DNA of 64,000 nucleotides, taken from NCBI RefSeq assembly GCF_039769985.1, contig NZ_JBDNCH010000005.1:6958-70957 (forward strand). Direction: 5' to 3'. The notes under the pieces are model-generated. The model ran no database searches, was not told where the DNA came from, and saw only the letters and a list, made by a program, of their open reading frames with translations. The DNA is from Ponticoccus litoralis (lineage in GTDB: Bacteria > Pseudomonadota > Alphaproteobacteria > Rhodobacterales > Rhodobacteraceae). Made by a program: the position numbers and the translations under genes. Shown piece after piece: positions 1 to 9,330 of this stretch; within the stretch, counting starts at the first letter, position 1, and every line of letters begins with the position of its first letter.

Positions 1-2333
1 CTTGATCTGCGTGGCCTGCCGGATGAAGACCTCGCCCTCCGCCTCGGCGCTGGTCCAGTCCCATGCGCGCCCGTGATCGGTGAAGACCCGCTTGAGGTTG
101 CCCGTCGACAACCGTTCCACCTCTGCCGAAAGCGCGGGCGTGGTGAAGGCCCAGAGCAGGTCCACGTCGTTGTGCTTCGCCAGTTCGCGGGCCAGCGGTT
201 CCGTGTCGCCGGTGACGATATTCAGCACGCCGCCGGGCAGGTCCGAGGTCTCCAGCACCTGGTAGAAGTCGGTCGCGGACAGCGGATGCGCCTCGGACGC
301 CACGGCCACCACGCGGTTTCCGGTGGCGATCAGCGGCGCCACCGCCGAAACGAAGCCCAGAAGCGGACTTTCCTCGGGGCAGATCACGCCCGCGACGCCG
401 ATGGGTTCCGGCACCGCCAGCGCGAGCCCCTTCATCGGCGGCATGTGCACCGTGCCCTCGACCTTGTCCGCCCAAGCGCCATAGCTGAACAGGCGCGAAA
501 CGGCGGCCATGACCTCGGCCCGCGCCCTGTCGGGTTTGACCCCGGTCTGCGCGGTGAGGCGCTCGGCGAATTCGTCCACGCGGGCCGAGAGGTTCTCGCC
601 CATGTAATACAGCACCTGCGCGCGGTTGTGCTGGGTCTTCGACCCCCAGCTTTTCGCGCCGCGCGCCGCCTCGACCGCGTTGCGGATGTCCTTGCGGTTG
701 CCCTCGCCGACCTCGCCCAGCACGTTGCCCTTGGCGCCCACCACCGGGCGCGCGTTGCCGCCGTCGGGCCGCGCCTGCTTGCCGCCGATGTAGAACTTCG
801 CCGTCCGGTCCACCGGGTCGAGGCTGAAGCCCTTCGCCGCCACGGGGGCAGCCGCCTTGCGCTCGGACGCCTTGGCGAAGGCACGCGGCTTGAGGTAGTC
901 ATAGCACCCCTCGCGCCCGCCCTCGCGGTCGAAACCGCTTTCCTTGACGCCGCCGAAACCGACGCCCGCGTCCATCACGTTGGTGCAGTTGACCCAGACG
1001 ATGCCCGCCTGAACCTTTGCCGCGAGGTCGAGCGCGAGGTTGATGTTCTCGCTCCAGATGCTGGCGGCCAGACCGTAACGGGTGTGGTTGGCCAGCGTCA
1101 CCGCCTCGTCCGGGGTGCGGAACGTCATCGACACGGCGACGGGGCCAAAGATTTCCTCTGTCGCGGCCTCGCAGGTGGCGGGCACATCGCGGAGCAGGGT
1201 CGGCGGGTAGAAGCTGCCCGTGGCGGGCACCGCTCCCGACTGCACCAGCGTGGCCCCGGCGGCGACGGCGCGGTCCACCATCCCGGCGATGCGGTCGCGC
1301 TGCGCGCCGTCGATCACCGCGGAGAGGTCGATGGTCTTGTCGAGCGAGCCGCCGATGCGCAGGGTCTTCATCCGCTCCGCCAGCCGCGCGTGGAAGGTGT
1401 CCGAGATACCCTCCTGCACCAGCAGCCGCGACCCGGCACAGCAGACCTGCCCCTGATTGAACCAGATGGCATCGACGACACCCTCGACCGCCGCGTCGAT
1501 GTCGGCATCCTCGCAGACGATGAAGGGCGACTTGCCGCCCAGTTCCAGCGTCAGGCTCTTGCCCTGCCCCGCCGTCGCCTCGCGGATGCGGCGCCCGACC
1601 TCTGTCGAGCCGGTGAAGGCCACCTTGTCGGCACCTTCATGCGCGGCGATCAGGGCGCCGGTCTCGCCATCGCCGGTAACGATGTTCAGCACGCCGGCGG
1701 GCAGCCCCGCCGCCTGCGCCAGCTCGGCAAACAGCAGCGCCGTCAGCGGCGTCGCCTCGGCGGGCTTCAGCACCACCGCGTTCCCCAGCGCCAGCGCGGG
1801 CGCCAGTTTCCACGCCAGCATCAGGAAGGGGAAGTTCCACGGGATCACCTGCCCCACGACGCCCACGGGGTCGTAGCCCGCGAACTGGCTGTCCTGCAGC
1901 TGCGCCCAGCCCGCGTGATGGTAGAAGTGGCGGGCGGCGAGCGGAATGTCGATGTCGCGCGTCTCGCGGATCGACTTGCCGTTGTCCAGCGCCTCGACCA
2001 CCGCGATCAGGCGGGAATTGCGCTGGATGATCCGCGCCAGCGCATACAGCTTCAGGGCGCGCTCATAGCCCGGCAGCGCGGCCCAGCCCTTTTGTGCCCG
2101 GCGTGCCGCCTTGAAGGCCGCATCCACATCCGCCGCAACCCCCTGCGAGACCTGCGCCAGCGCCTTGCCGGTGGCGGGCTCGGAGGTGTCGAAGCCCTCG
2201 GCGGGTTTGGTGAAGGCGCCGTCGATGAAATGGCCGAAGCGCGCGTCGTGCGAGGCAAGCCAGGCGCGCGCGGCGCTGTCGTCCTCTGTGCTGGGGGCGT
2301 AATCCATGCTGTCGAAGTAGCTCGCGACTGTCA
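1..2333 (-). CDS. Aldehyde dehydrogenase, tandem two-domain form (3' end outside window)
   Basis: NAD(P)-dependent oxidation of an aldehyde to an acid. From the ATG at 2333 the frame stays open for 777 codons to the window edge, so the C-terminus is missing. The first domain carries the IPWNFPF segment near residue 165, the general-base Glu of LELGGKSP (about E264) and the catalytic Cys of FNQGQVCCAG (about C298). A second ALDH-like domain follows from about residue 500; there the segment GVICPEESPLLGF lies where the first domain has its IPWNFPF stretch, so it looks degenerate. Double-length ALDHs next to deoC are common in Rhodobacteraceae. It begins 5 bp after the deoC stop, so it is probably the second gene of a deo operon that handles the acetaldehyde released by DeoC (inference). 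Confidence 0.9.
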
Positions 2334-2338
2334 TTGGG

Positions 2339-3337
2339 TCATCCGATCGGGTGGCGCTGCGCGGCGCTGTAGGCGCCGGTCACGCGGTGTTCGAGTTGCC
2401 GCTCGATATCGCCCAGAAGCGACGAGGCACCGAAGCGGAAGAGGTCCGGCTGCACCCAGTCGAGGCCCAGCTCCTCTTTCATCAGGGCAAGGTAAACCAG
2501 CGCATCCTTGGCCTTGGACACGCCGCCCGCGGGCTTGTAGCCCACCTTGGCGCCGGTCATCTCGCGGTACTGGCGGATCGCCCGGACCATGGTCAGCGAC
2601 ACCGGCAGCGTGGCGTTCACACCCTCCTTGCCGGTCGAGGTCTTGATGAAATCGGCACCCGCCATCATGCAGACAAGGCTGGCGCGGGCGACATTGCGCA
2701 GGGTCTTGAGATCGCCGGTGGCAAGGATCGCCTTCACATGCGCATCGCCGCAGGCGGCGCGGTAGTCGCGCATCTCGTCGTACAGCGCCTGCCAGTTGCC
2801 GGTCAGCACATGTTCGCGCGTGATGACGATGTCGATCTCCTGCGCGCCGTCCGCGACCGAGGCCGCGATCTCGGCCAGCTTGGTGTGATGCGGCGCCAGA
2901 CCCGCCGGAAAGCCGGTCGAGACGGCGGCGACCGGCACGCCGCTGCCCTTCAGCGCCTCGACGGCGGTGGCGACGAAACGGTGGTAGACGCAGACCGCGC
3001 CGGTGGTGATCCGGCGATCCGCCATGCCAAGCGCCTCTAGGATATCGGTGCGGATCGGCTGCACGGCCTTGGCACAAAGCCGCCGCACCCGGCCCTCGGT
3101 GTCGTCTCCGTTCAGCGTGGTCAGGTCGATGCAGGTCACCGCCTTCAACAGCCAGGCGCTTTGCGCATCGCCCTTGACGGCGCGGCGGCCCGGCAGGCTG
3201 GCGGCGCGTCGGTTGCTGGCCTCTGTATTGACCTGCACCGCCCGCACGGCGCCCAGATCCAGCGCCATGCCCGCGTTGCGCGGATGCGCCACCGGCGTCG
3301 AGGCCGGCAGGGTGGTCACCTCTGTCTTCACGATCAT
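2339..3337 (-). CDS. deoC: Deoxyribose-phosphate aldolase
   Basis: Cleaves 2-deoxyribose-5-phosphate to glyceraldehyde-3-phosphate and acetaldehyde in deoxynucleoside catabolism. The class I aldolase signatures are present: EIDIVI near residue 168, the Schiff-base lysine in VKAILATG (about K202) and the second active-site lysine in FIKTSTGK (about K232). It is 332 aa from the ATG at 3337, similar to the long alphaproteobacterial form. The start is uncertain. A GGAGG sits directly against this ATG and would be better spaced for a GTG at 3331; an upstream ATG at 3406 lacks a good ribosome site. The gene is divergent from a DeoR-type regulator, with a palindromic operator between them. Confidence 0.92.
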   Translation of the reverse strand: MIVKTEVTTLPASTPVAHPRNAGMALDLGAVRAVQVNTEASNRRAASLPGRRAVKGDAQSAWLLKAVTCIDLTTLNGDDTEGRVRRLCAKAVQPIRTDILEALGMADRRITTGAVCVYHRFVATAVEALKGSGVPVAAVSTGFPAGLAPHHTKLAEIAASVADGAQEIDIVITREHVLTGNWQALYDEMRDYRAACGDAHVKAILATGDLKTLRNVARASLVCMMAGADFIKTSTGKEGVNATLPVSLTMVRAIRQYREMTGAKVGYKPAGGVSKAKDALVYLALMKEELGLDWVQPDLFRFGASSLLGDIERQLEHRVTGAYSAAQRHPIG

Positions 3338-3431
3338 CCCTCCGTCGGTCGCCACCGCCCCGCCTGCCGCGAATCCGATGGCCTCCATATCGCAAGGATG
3401 CGCCATTCCTGTTGTTTCCGCAACCGCATCT

Positions 3432-3447
3432 TGTTACGATTGTAACA
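3432..3447. promoter_or_regulatory. DeoR-type operator palindrome
   Basis: TGTTACGATTGTAACA is a dyad of TGTTAC and GTAACA arms around a 4-nt centre. It lies in the 141-bp gap between deoC (minus) and the DeoR-family gene (plus). It closely resembles the E. coli DeoR operator TGTTAGAATTCTAACA. Binding here would repress both divergent promoters; binding itself is inferred. Confidence 0.8.
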
Positions 3448-3478
3448 TCGCCAAGGCCAGAGCGGGTGAGCGGGCAAG

Positions 3479-4255
3479 ATGAACCAGAACGAGACGCGCG
3501 GGCTGCCCGCAAGCCGGAAAGAGGCCCGGGTTCTGTGGCTGCGGGACGCGGTGATGCGCGACGGGCCGCTGCATGTCCGCGACGCCGCCGAAAGCCTCGA
3601 CGTCTCGGAAATGACGGTGCGCCGCGACGTGCGGGAAAACCCCGAAACGCTGCAATTCCTCGGCGGGCATATTGTTCTGACACAGGACGCCGCGCGCCGC
3701 GCGCCCTATGACCTGTCGGATGCGGCAGAGATCAACCAGGACGCCAAGCGCGCCGCCTGCCTTGCCTGCCTGCCGCTGCTGGAAGACGAGGCGACCGTCT
3801 TCGTCGATTGCGGCACCACCCTGCCCCACCTCGTCCACGCCATCCCCGCCGAGATGAAGCTGACCGTGATATGTTACGCTTTGAACATTGCCGACATGGC
3901 GGTGCGCAAACCCAACATAAAGCTCGTCCTGCTGGGCGGCGTCTACCACCCCGCCACCGCCTCTTTCTACCCGGCGGAAGAGGACGGCACGCTGGACGCC
4001 TACGCGGTCAATCTTGCGCTGATGTCGGCGGCGGGGGTCGACGCCCGGCTGGGCGTGACCTGCATCACCTTCCGCGAGGCGGGGCTGAAGCGGCAGGCCA
4101 TGGGCCGGGCGGCGCGCAGCGTGCTGGTCACCGACCGCTCCAAACTCGGCACCGTGCGCCCGGCCCGCTTTGCCGCGCTGGACGATTTCTCTGCCGTGGC
4201 CACCGAAGAGGGGCTGATCGCGCCCGCCGACCTTGCCTTCGGACCGCCGGGATAG
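3479..4255 (+). CDS. deoR: DeoR-family transcriptional repressor
   Basis: Predicted sugar-phosphate-responsive repressor of the divergent deoC-aldehyde dehydrogenase operon. It is 258 aa, the usual DeoR length. The N-terminal winged HTH is at about residues 18-55, including LHVRDAAESLDVSEMTVRRD. The C-terminal phosphosugar-binding domain contains DCGTT at about 110-114 and the GGVYHP segment near 160. The ATG follows a GC-rich leader without a strong ribosome site. Its effector is probably deoxyribose-5-phosphate, by analogy with E. coli DeoR and from its position beside deoC. No frame disruption is seen. Confidence 0.88.
   Translation: MNQNETRGLPASRKEARVLWLRDAVMRDGPLHVRDAAESLDVSEMTVRRDVRENPETLQFLGGHIVLTQDAARRAPYDLSDAAEINQDAKRAACLACLPLLEDEATVFVDCGTTLPHLVHAIPAEMKLTVICYALNIADMAVRKPNIKLVLLGGVYHPATASFYPAEEDGTLDAYAVNLALMSAAGVDARLGVTCITFREAGLKRQAMGRAARSVLVTDRSKLGTVRPARFAALDDFSAVATEEGLIAPADLAFGPPG
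3872..3887. promoter_or_regulatory. Possible second DeoR-like half-operator inside deoR
   Basis: TGTTACGCTTTGAACA keeps the left arm TGTTAC and 4 of 6 bases of the right arm of the operator at 3432. It is 440 bp downstream of that operator, inside the regulator's coding sequence. E. coli DeoR uses distant operators and DNA looping. This copy is imperfect and may be chance. Confidence 0.3.
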
Positions 4256-4273
4256 ACCCCGCACCCGCCGCCG

Positions 4274-4930
4274 CTAGCGGCAGATGCGCCGCACGCTGTC
4301 CTGCACCGTGGCGATATAGGCCTCGATGCCGATGCCCCGGCGCCGGTACTTGGTGCGCTTGACGTACCAGTCCTGCAAAAGCGGCTTCACCAGCGCCGGC
4401 ACGATCGGTGACAGGTCGGCCCGGAATTGCCCCGTCGCCACCGCGCGCTCGATGATCGCGGCGATATAGCCTTCGGTCATGGCCTCGCTGTCGGTGGCCA
4501 TGCGGCGCAGGTCGCGGGGAAAGCTCTTTGCCTCCATGAAGGCAAAGGTGAACCACGGCAGCATCTCTTCGGTCAGCCGGATATGCGCGTCGATCAGCCA
4601 GTCGAGATGCGCAACCGGATCCTCGGCGATGCCCTCCGGCGGCTGCGCCAGCGTCTCTTCGACCGCCCGTGTCACCGCACGGAGGATCATCCGCAACAGC
4701 GTGCTCTTGCTGTCGAAATAGGCATAGAGCCCGCCCATCGACACCCCCGCCTCCTGCGAGAGCGCGCGCAGGGACATGGCGTGGAACCCGCGTTCCGCCG
4801 ACAGCCTCAGCGCCGCGCCAAGGATGGTCTGCAACCGCCGCACCGCCAGCGCCTCTTTCCGGACGGAAATCGTGGCGGCATTGGCCTCCAGTATGGACCG
4901 GCAGAGCGTTTCGGAGGGCATCTGGGGCAT
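4274..4930 (-). CDS. TetR-family transcriptional regulator
   Basis: 218-aa one-component repressor. The N-terminal HTH is at about residues 36-72, with SLRALSQEAGVSMGGLYAYF being the typical TetR recognition-helix region. The ligand-binding C-terminal part is helical and diverse, as usual. It is divergent from the SDR/acyl-CoA dehydrogenase/phosphotransferase operon, with two related dyads in the shared intergenic region, so it probably controls that operon and itself. The ligand is likely an acyl-CoA or acid handled by the operon (inference). An internal Met (MPSETLC) is an alternative start. Confidence 0.85.
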   Translation of the reverse strand: MPQMPSETLCRSILEANAATISVRKEALAVRRLQTILGAALRLSAERGFHAMSLRALSQEAGVSMGGLYAYFDSKSTLLRMILRAVTRAVEETLAQPPEGIAEDPVAHLDWLIDAHIRLTEEMLPWFTFAFMEAKSFPRDLRRMATDSEAMTEGYIAAIIERAVATGQFRADLSPIVPALVKPLLQDWYVKRTKYRRRGIGIEAYIATVQDSVRRICR

Positions 4931-4967
4931 GGACGGCGGGTCTTCCGGCAGGGTTGCGGCGCAGAAT

Positions 4968-4985
4968 ATCGAGCGGGCGCTCGAT
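4968..4985. promoter_or_regulatory. TetR operator candidate, copy 1
   Basis: ATCGAGCGGGCGCTCGAT is a perfect 18-bp palindrome in the divergent promoter between the TetR gene and the SDR gene. A related copy lies 46 bp further on. Confidence 0.65.
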
Positions 4986-5014
4986 TGACAACCGCGCCGC
5001 GCCGCCGCTAGTTT

Positions 5015-5030
5015 TCGAGCGAGCGTTCGG
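5015..5030. promoter_or_regulatory. TetR operator candidate, copy 2
   Basis: TCGAGCGAGCGTTCGG matches copy 1 (TCGAGCGGGCGCTCGA) at 13 of 16 positions. It ends 25 bp before the SDR start codon, a suitable place to block initiation. Confidence 0.6.
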
Positions 5031-5055
5031 TTTTTCGGCCATGGGAGGGGACGGG

Positions 5056-5814
5056 ATGACAGAGCAGCAATGGCCCGGCATCGCGGGGGCAGAGGCGCTT
5101 GTCACCGGCGCCTCGTCCGGCCTCGGGGAACACTTCGCGCGGCTTCTGGGCGGGCTGGGCGCGCGGGTCACGCTGGCGGCGCGCCGCACCAACCGCTTGC
5201 AGGCGACCTGCGCGGCGATCCGCGACGCGGGCGGTCAGGCCGAAGCGCTGGCGCTGGACGTGGGCGAGGCCGCGCAGGTGGCACAGGCGCTGAAGGGCCG
5301 CCGCTTCGACATCGTCATCAACAACGCGGGCGTCGCGCATTCCGCCTCTGCCCTCGACCACGGTCCCGAGGACATCGACCACGTCATCGACGTCAACCTC
5401 AAGGGCGCCTTCCACGTCGCCCGCGCCACCGCGCAGGCGATGATCGACGCAGGAACGCCCGGCAGCATCGTCAACGTCGCCTCGATCCTCGCGCACCGGG
5501 TTGCGGGCCACACCTCGGCCTATGCGGCCTCGAAGGGCGGTCTTCTGCAACTGACCCGCGCGCTGGCGCTGGAATGGGCGCGGCACGGCATCCGCGTCAA
5601 CGCGCTCTGCCCCGGTTATATCGAAACCGACATCAACCGCGACTTCTTTGCCTCGGACGCCGGGCAGGCGCTGATCCGCCGCGTGCCGCAACGCCGGATC
5701 GGGCAGGCGCGCGATCTGGACGGCGCGCTTCTGCTGCTGGCCTCGGACCTCGGGCGTTTCATGACCGGCGCCGACATTGCCGTCGACGGCGGCCACCTCG
5801 TGTCCTCGCTATAG
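5056..5814 (+). CDS. Short-chain dehydrogenase/reductase
   Basis: 252-aa classical SDR. Visible are the cofactor loop TGASSGLG (residues 17-24), NNAG (about 89-92), the catalytic Ser near 143 and the YAASK motif (Y156, K160). It is probably an NAD(P)-dependent 3-hydroxyacyl-CoA or alcohol dehydrogenase. The start was chosen at 5056 because GGGAGGGG lies just upstream; the ATG at 5041 would include that ribosome site in the coding sequence. First gene of an operon with an acyl-CoA dehydrogenase (10-bp gap) and an APH-fold phosphotransferase, under the divergent TetR gene. Confidence 0.88.
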   Translation: MTEQQWPGIAGAEALVTGASSGLGEHFARLLGGLGARVTLAARRTNRLQATCAAIRDAGGQAEALALDVGEAAQVAQALKGRRFDIVINNAGVAHSASALDHGPEDIDHVIDVNLKGAFHVARATAQAMIDAGTPGSIVNVASILAHRVAGHTSAYAASKGGLLQLTRALALEWARHGIRVNALCPGYIETDINRDFFASDAGQALIRRVPQRRIGQARDLDGALLLLASDLGRFMTGADIAVDGGHLVSSL

Positions 5815-5823
5815 GAGAGCCCC

Positions 5824-7033
5824 ATGGATTTCACCATTTCCCCCCGGATCGAGGACTACCGCGCCCGCATCGCCCGCTTCGTCGAGGACGAGATCCTGCC
5901 CGTCGAGGCGAGATCGCGCCAATTGGGACGCCTATGACAATATCGCCCGCGCGCCTTTGGAGGCTCTGCGCGCCAAGGCGCAGGATCAGGGCCTGTGGTG
6001 CCTGCAACTGCCGCCAGAACACGGCGGTCAGGGGCTGGGCACCATGGGCATGGCGGTCTGCTACGAGGAAATGAACCGCTCGATCTTCGGCCCGGTGGTC
6101 TTCAACTCGGCGGCGCCGGACGACGGCAACATGATGATCCTCGCCAAGGCCGGGACGCCAGAGCAGCGCGCCCGCTGGCTGGCGCCTGTGGTTTCCGGGA
6201 AGGTGTCTTCGTCCTTCGCAATGACCGAACCGGCGCCGGGCGGCGGCTCCGACCCCGGCATGATCCGGACCCGGGCCGAGAAGACCGCCAAGGGCTGGCG
6301 CATCACCGGGCGCAAATGGTTCATCACCGGGGCCGAGGACGCGCATCATTTCATCCTGATGGCGCGCACCTCGGACGACCCGCGCCGGGGCCTGACCGCC
6401 TTCCTGCACGACCGCGACGACGCCGGATGGCGGATCGAGCGGCGCATCGGCATCATGGGTCCCGAGGAACACGGCGGCCACTGCGAACTGGTCTACGACG
6501 GCATGGAACTGCCCGCCGACCGCGTGCTGCTGGAGGAAGGGCGCGGGCTGAAGGTCACGCAGATGCGCCTCGGTGTGGCGCGGCTGACCCACTGCATGCG
6601 CTGGCTGGGGCTGGCCGGGCGCTGCGTCGAGATCGCCACCGATTATGCCGCGCGGCGCGAGGGCTTCGGCGTCCGGCTGGCGGATCGCGAGAGCATTCAG
6701 GTCAAACTGGGTGCGCTGGCCATGGGCATCGAGACCGGGCGCCTGCTGGTGATGAAGGCCGCGTGGGAGCTGGAGCAGGGGCGGTTTGCGAAAAAAGAGG
6801 TCTCGATGGCGAAGATCCACGTCGCCAACCTGCTGCATCAGGCCGCCGACACCGGCATCCAGATCAACGGCGCGCGCGGCTATTCCACCGATACGGTGCT
6901 CGAATGGGTCTACCGCTACGCCCGGCAGGCGCGGCTGGTGGATGGCGCCGACGAGGTGCACCAGATGGTGCTGAACCGGCATCTGGGCGACGAGGGGCGC
7001 GGCTTCTGGCGCTGGGACGTGGCCGATGCGTGA
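5824..7033 (+). CDS. Acyl-CoA dehydrogenase family protein (one frameshift near 5911)
   Basis: Flavin-dependent acyl-CoA dehydrogenase, about 402 aa after correction. The true N-terminus (MDFTISPRIEDYRARI) runs out of frame near 5911, where an extra A in GCGAGATC breaks VEAD; removing one base restores a 1209-bp frame. Later motifs fit the family: SSFAMTEPAPGGGSDP near the FAD/substrate site, RKWFITGA, and GARGYSTDTVLEWVYRYARQ at the C-terminus. It resembles the ACAD10/11-type proteins that work with APH-fold kinases, and such a kinase gene follows directly. The protein is conserved on both sides of the break, so a sequencing error is more likely than a pseudogene. Confidence 0.85.
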
Positions 7034-7075
7034 CCCCGGCAAGGCCCGCCCCGGGTGGCCACAGGGGGCACGGGC

Positions 7076-8080
7076 ATGAGCGATCCCGACACCACCGCCC
7101 TGACCGGCTGGCTGCGGCGCCACATCCCCGGCGGTCCCGCGCTGGCGTTGCAGCGCATCAGCGGCGGGCAGTCCAACCCCACATGGTTCGTCGACTGGGG
7201 CGACCGGCGGCTGGTGCTGCGCGCCAAGCCCCAAGGCCCGATCCTGCCCGGCGCCCATGCCATCGAACGCGAGTTCCGCGTGCAGCAGGCCCTTGGCCCG
7301 ACAGCCGTCCCGGTGCCGCGGGTGCTGGCACTGGAAGAGGACGCCAGCGTGCTGGGCGTGCCCTTCTACGTGATGGAGCGGATCGCGGGCCGGGTCTTCC
7401 CGGACTGCTCCCTGCCGGGGCTGCACCCGGACGAGCGGCGCGAGATCTACCTCGACATGGCCCGCACATTGGCGCGGCTGCACGCGGTGCGGCCCCAGAG
7501 TGTGGGCCTTGGCGACTACGGCAAACCCGGCAACTACTTCGAACGCCAGATCGCGCGCTGGTCGCGGCAGTACCATGACAGCGACGGCCAGCGGATCGAC
7601 GCGCTGGACCGCCTGATCCCCTGGTTGCAGGAAAACCTGCCCGAGGACGACGGCGCGGTGTCCATCGCGCATGGCGATTTCCGGCTGGGCAACCTGATCT
7701 TCGCCCCCGATGCGCCCCGCGTCGCCGCCGTGCTGGACTGGGAACTGTCGACGCTGGGCCACCCGCTGGCCGACCCGGGCTTTTGCGTGATCCCATGGCA
7801 CGCCACGCCAGAGGAATACGGCGGCATCCGGGGCACCGGCTGGGACGCGGGCGGCATCCCCACCCAAGAGGCCTTCGTGGCGGAATACTTCGCGCATTCC
7901 GACCTGAAAGCCCCGCTGCTGCCCTTCCACGTAGCCTTTGCCATGTTCCGCTTCGCGGTGATCTTCCACGGCATCGCCGACCGCGCCCGCCACGGCAGCG
8001 CCGCCTCCTCCGAGGCGGCCTCTCTGGGTCCGCTGGCCAACCGCTTCGCCATCCGCGCGGCAGAGGTGGCGGGGATCTGA
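7076..8080 (+). CDS. Aminoglycoside-phosphotransferase-fold kinase (ACAD10/LvaA-like)
   Basis: 334-aa APH-fold phosphotransferase. The kinase motifs are a N-lobe Lys/Arg strand (LVLRAKP), the catalytic-loop segment SIAHGDFRLGNLIF and the DWE metal-binding motif VLDWELSTLGHPLAD. Start chosen at 7076 with AGGGGG upstream; 7055 is an alternative. Next to an acyl-CoA dehydrogenase and an SDR, the likely role is phosphorylation of a hydroxyacyl-CoA, as established for Pseudomonas LvaA and for mammalian ACAD10/11, rather than antibiotic resistance. Assignment to that chemistry is inference from neighbours and fold. Confidence 0.85.
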   Translation: MSDPDTTALTGWLRRHIPGGPALALQRISGGQSNPTWFVDWGDRRLVLRAKPQGPILPGAHAIEREFRVQQALGPTAVPVPRVLALEEDASVLGVPFYVMERIAGRVFPDCSLPGLHPDERREIYLDMARTLARLHAVRPQSVGLGDYGKPGNYFERQIARWSRQYHDSDGQRIDALDRLIPWLQENLPEDDGAVSIAHGDFRLGNLIFAPDAPRVAAVLDWELSTLGHPLADPGFCVIPWHATPEEYGGIRGTGWDAGGIPTQEAFVAEYFAHSDLKAPLLPFHVAFAMFRFAVIFHGIADRARHGSAASSEAASLGPLANRFAIRAAEVAGI

Positions 8081-8268
8081 CAGGCGGTCCGGCGACAAAG
8101 GCCACCTTCAAACGGCGCGGCCCCGCGCAAGGGGCAGCCGCGCGCTGGCGAATCGGCCATTGACGGGCGGCAACCCAGCGCGTCCGCCAAGGCGGACCCC
8201 CGACGGGCGCTTGCAAAGGCCCGTTCCGCCCCGCTGACCACAGCCCCCGCGCGCGGGTCAGGCGATGG

Positions 8269-9330
8269 TCAGGCGGCGCCCATTCCCTCGATCGAGCCAA
8301 GCAGCCGGGTCAGGTGGCAAAGCGCCGCGCCGGTCGCCTCGGCCATCGCGGGCAGGGTCAGCCATTCCAATGCCCAGGCCGCGCCCGACCGCTCCTGTTC
8401 GTGCACCATGGCCTGCGCCAGCAGGCCCTGCTGCGCGGCCACGAAGCGCGCCAGCGCGATCATCGCTTCGGCCAGAACCGGGTTCTGCTTGTGCGGCATG
8501 GCGGAAGAGCCCCCTGCCCCGGACAGGCGAAGCTCGTCCACCCCCTGCTGCGCCATCAGCGCCACGTCCTGCCCGATCTTGCCAGCGGTGCCCGCCACCA
8601 GCGTCAGCCAGTGGCCCATCGCCACCGGCCCGCTGCGGTCGTTGTGCCAGACCGGCGCGGGCGCAAGGCCAAGCAGGCGTGCGACCTCTTCGGCCACCGC
8701 CGTGCCCTGCCCCTCGGGCAGATCGCGCCGCCCCACGGCACCGCCGACCTGCACCCGCCCGAACTCTGCCCGAAGCGGCACCAGCCGCGCCCGGTGATCG
8801 GCCAGCGGTCGGCGCCATGCGTCCAGCCGCAGGGCAACCGTGGCGGGCAGCGCCGCCTGCATCCGCGTGCGGGCCATCATCGGCGCCGGGCCAAAGCGGG
8901 CGGCCAGATCATCCAGCTGCGTCAGCGCGGTCGCCAGCCGCGCATCCAGCGCCTCGGTCACGGCGATCAGCGTCAGCGCCATGGCGCTGTCGATCACGTC
9001 CTGGCTGGTGGCGCCGCTGTGGATGGCCTTGGCCGGGCCTGCGTCCAGCCCCTGCCGCAGGGCCTTGACCAGCGCCGGAACCGGCAACCCGTCCCTGTCG
9101 CTGCCCTGCGCCAGCACGGCCACCGCGCCGGGGTCGAAGGCCGCGATGGCCGCAAGCGCCGCCGCCGCCTCGTCCTCGGGCACCGCGCCGACCCCGGCCA
9201 GCGCCCGGGTCCATGCGGTTTCGAAAGCAAGCATGCGCCGGGCAAAGGCGGTTGCTGAGAACTCCGCGGCGAGGGTCGGGTCCGAGAACTGGCCTCCGAA
9301 GAGGCCCGAGGCGGTCAGGGCATTTGTCAT
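8269..9330 (-). CDS. pcaB: 3-carboxy-cis,cis-muconate cycloisomerase
   Basis: Member of the fumarase/aspartase superfamily that cyclises 3-carboxymuconate in the protocatechuate branch of the beta-ketoadipate pathway. It is 353 aa; the superfamily signature GSSAMPHKQNPV is near residue 260 and SGATSQDVIDSAM near 85-100. Start at 9330 (MTNALTAS). No other pca gene is present in the window, so it is an orphan copy sitting 194 bp from the plasmid replicase. The open frame continues upstream into the replicase region, but that is an artefact of replicase frameshifts, not a fusion. Confidence 0.85.
   Translation of the reverse strand: MTNALTASGLFGGQFSDPTLAAEFSATAFARRMLAFETAWTRALAGVGAVPEDEAAAALAAIAAFDPGAVAVLAQGSDRDGLPVPALVKALRQGLDAGPAKAIHSGATSQDVIDSAMALTLIAVTEALDARLATALTQLDDLAARFGPAPMMARTRMQAALPATVALRLDAWRRPLADHRARLVPLRAEFGRVQVGGAVGRRDLPEGQGTAVAEEVARLLGLAPAPVWHNDRSGPVAMGHWLTLVAGTAGKIGQDVALMAQQGVDELRLSGAGGSSAMPHKQNPVLAEAMIALARFVAAQQGLLAQAMVHEQERSGAAWALEWLTLPAMAEATGAALCHLTRLLGSIEGMGAA

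Noticed and set aside
73..2646. 857-codon open frame on the plus strand
   Set aside because: Arg/His/Gly-rich shadow of the aldehyde dehydrogenase and deoC on the other strand; no recognisable domain. High GC makes long antisense frames common.
3872..3887. Second DeoR operator as a firm feature
   Set aside because: Only one arm is complete; kept as low-confidence because it could be chance.
7076..8080. Aminoglycoside resistance gene
   Set aside because: APH fold only; the operon with acyl-CoA dehydrogenase and SDR fits acyl-CoA metabolism better.
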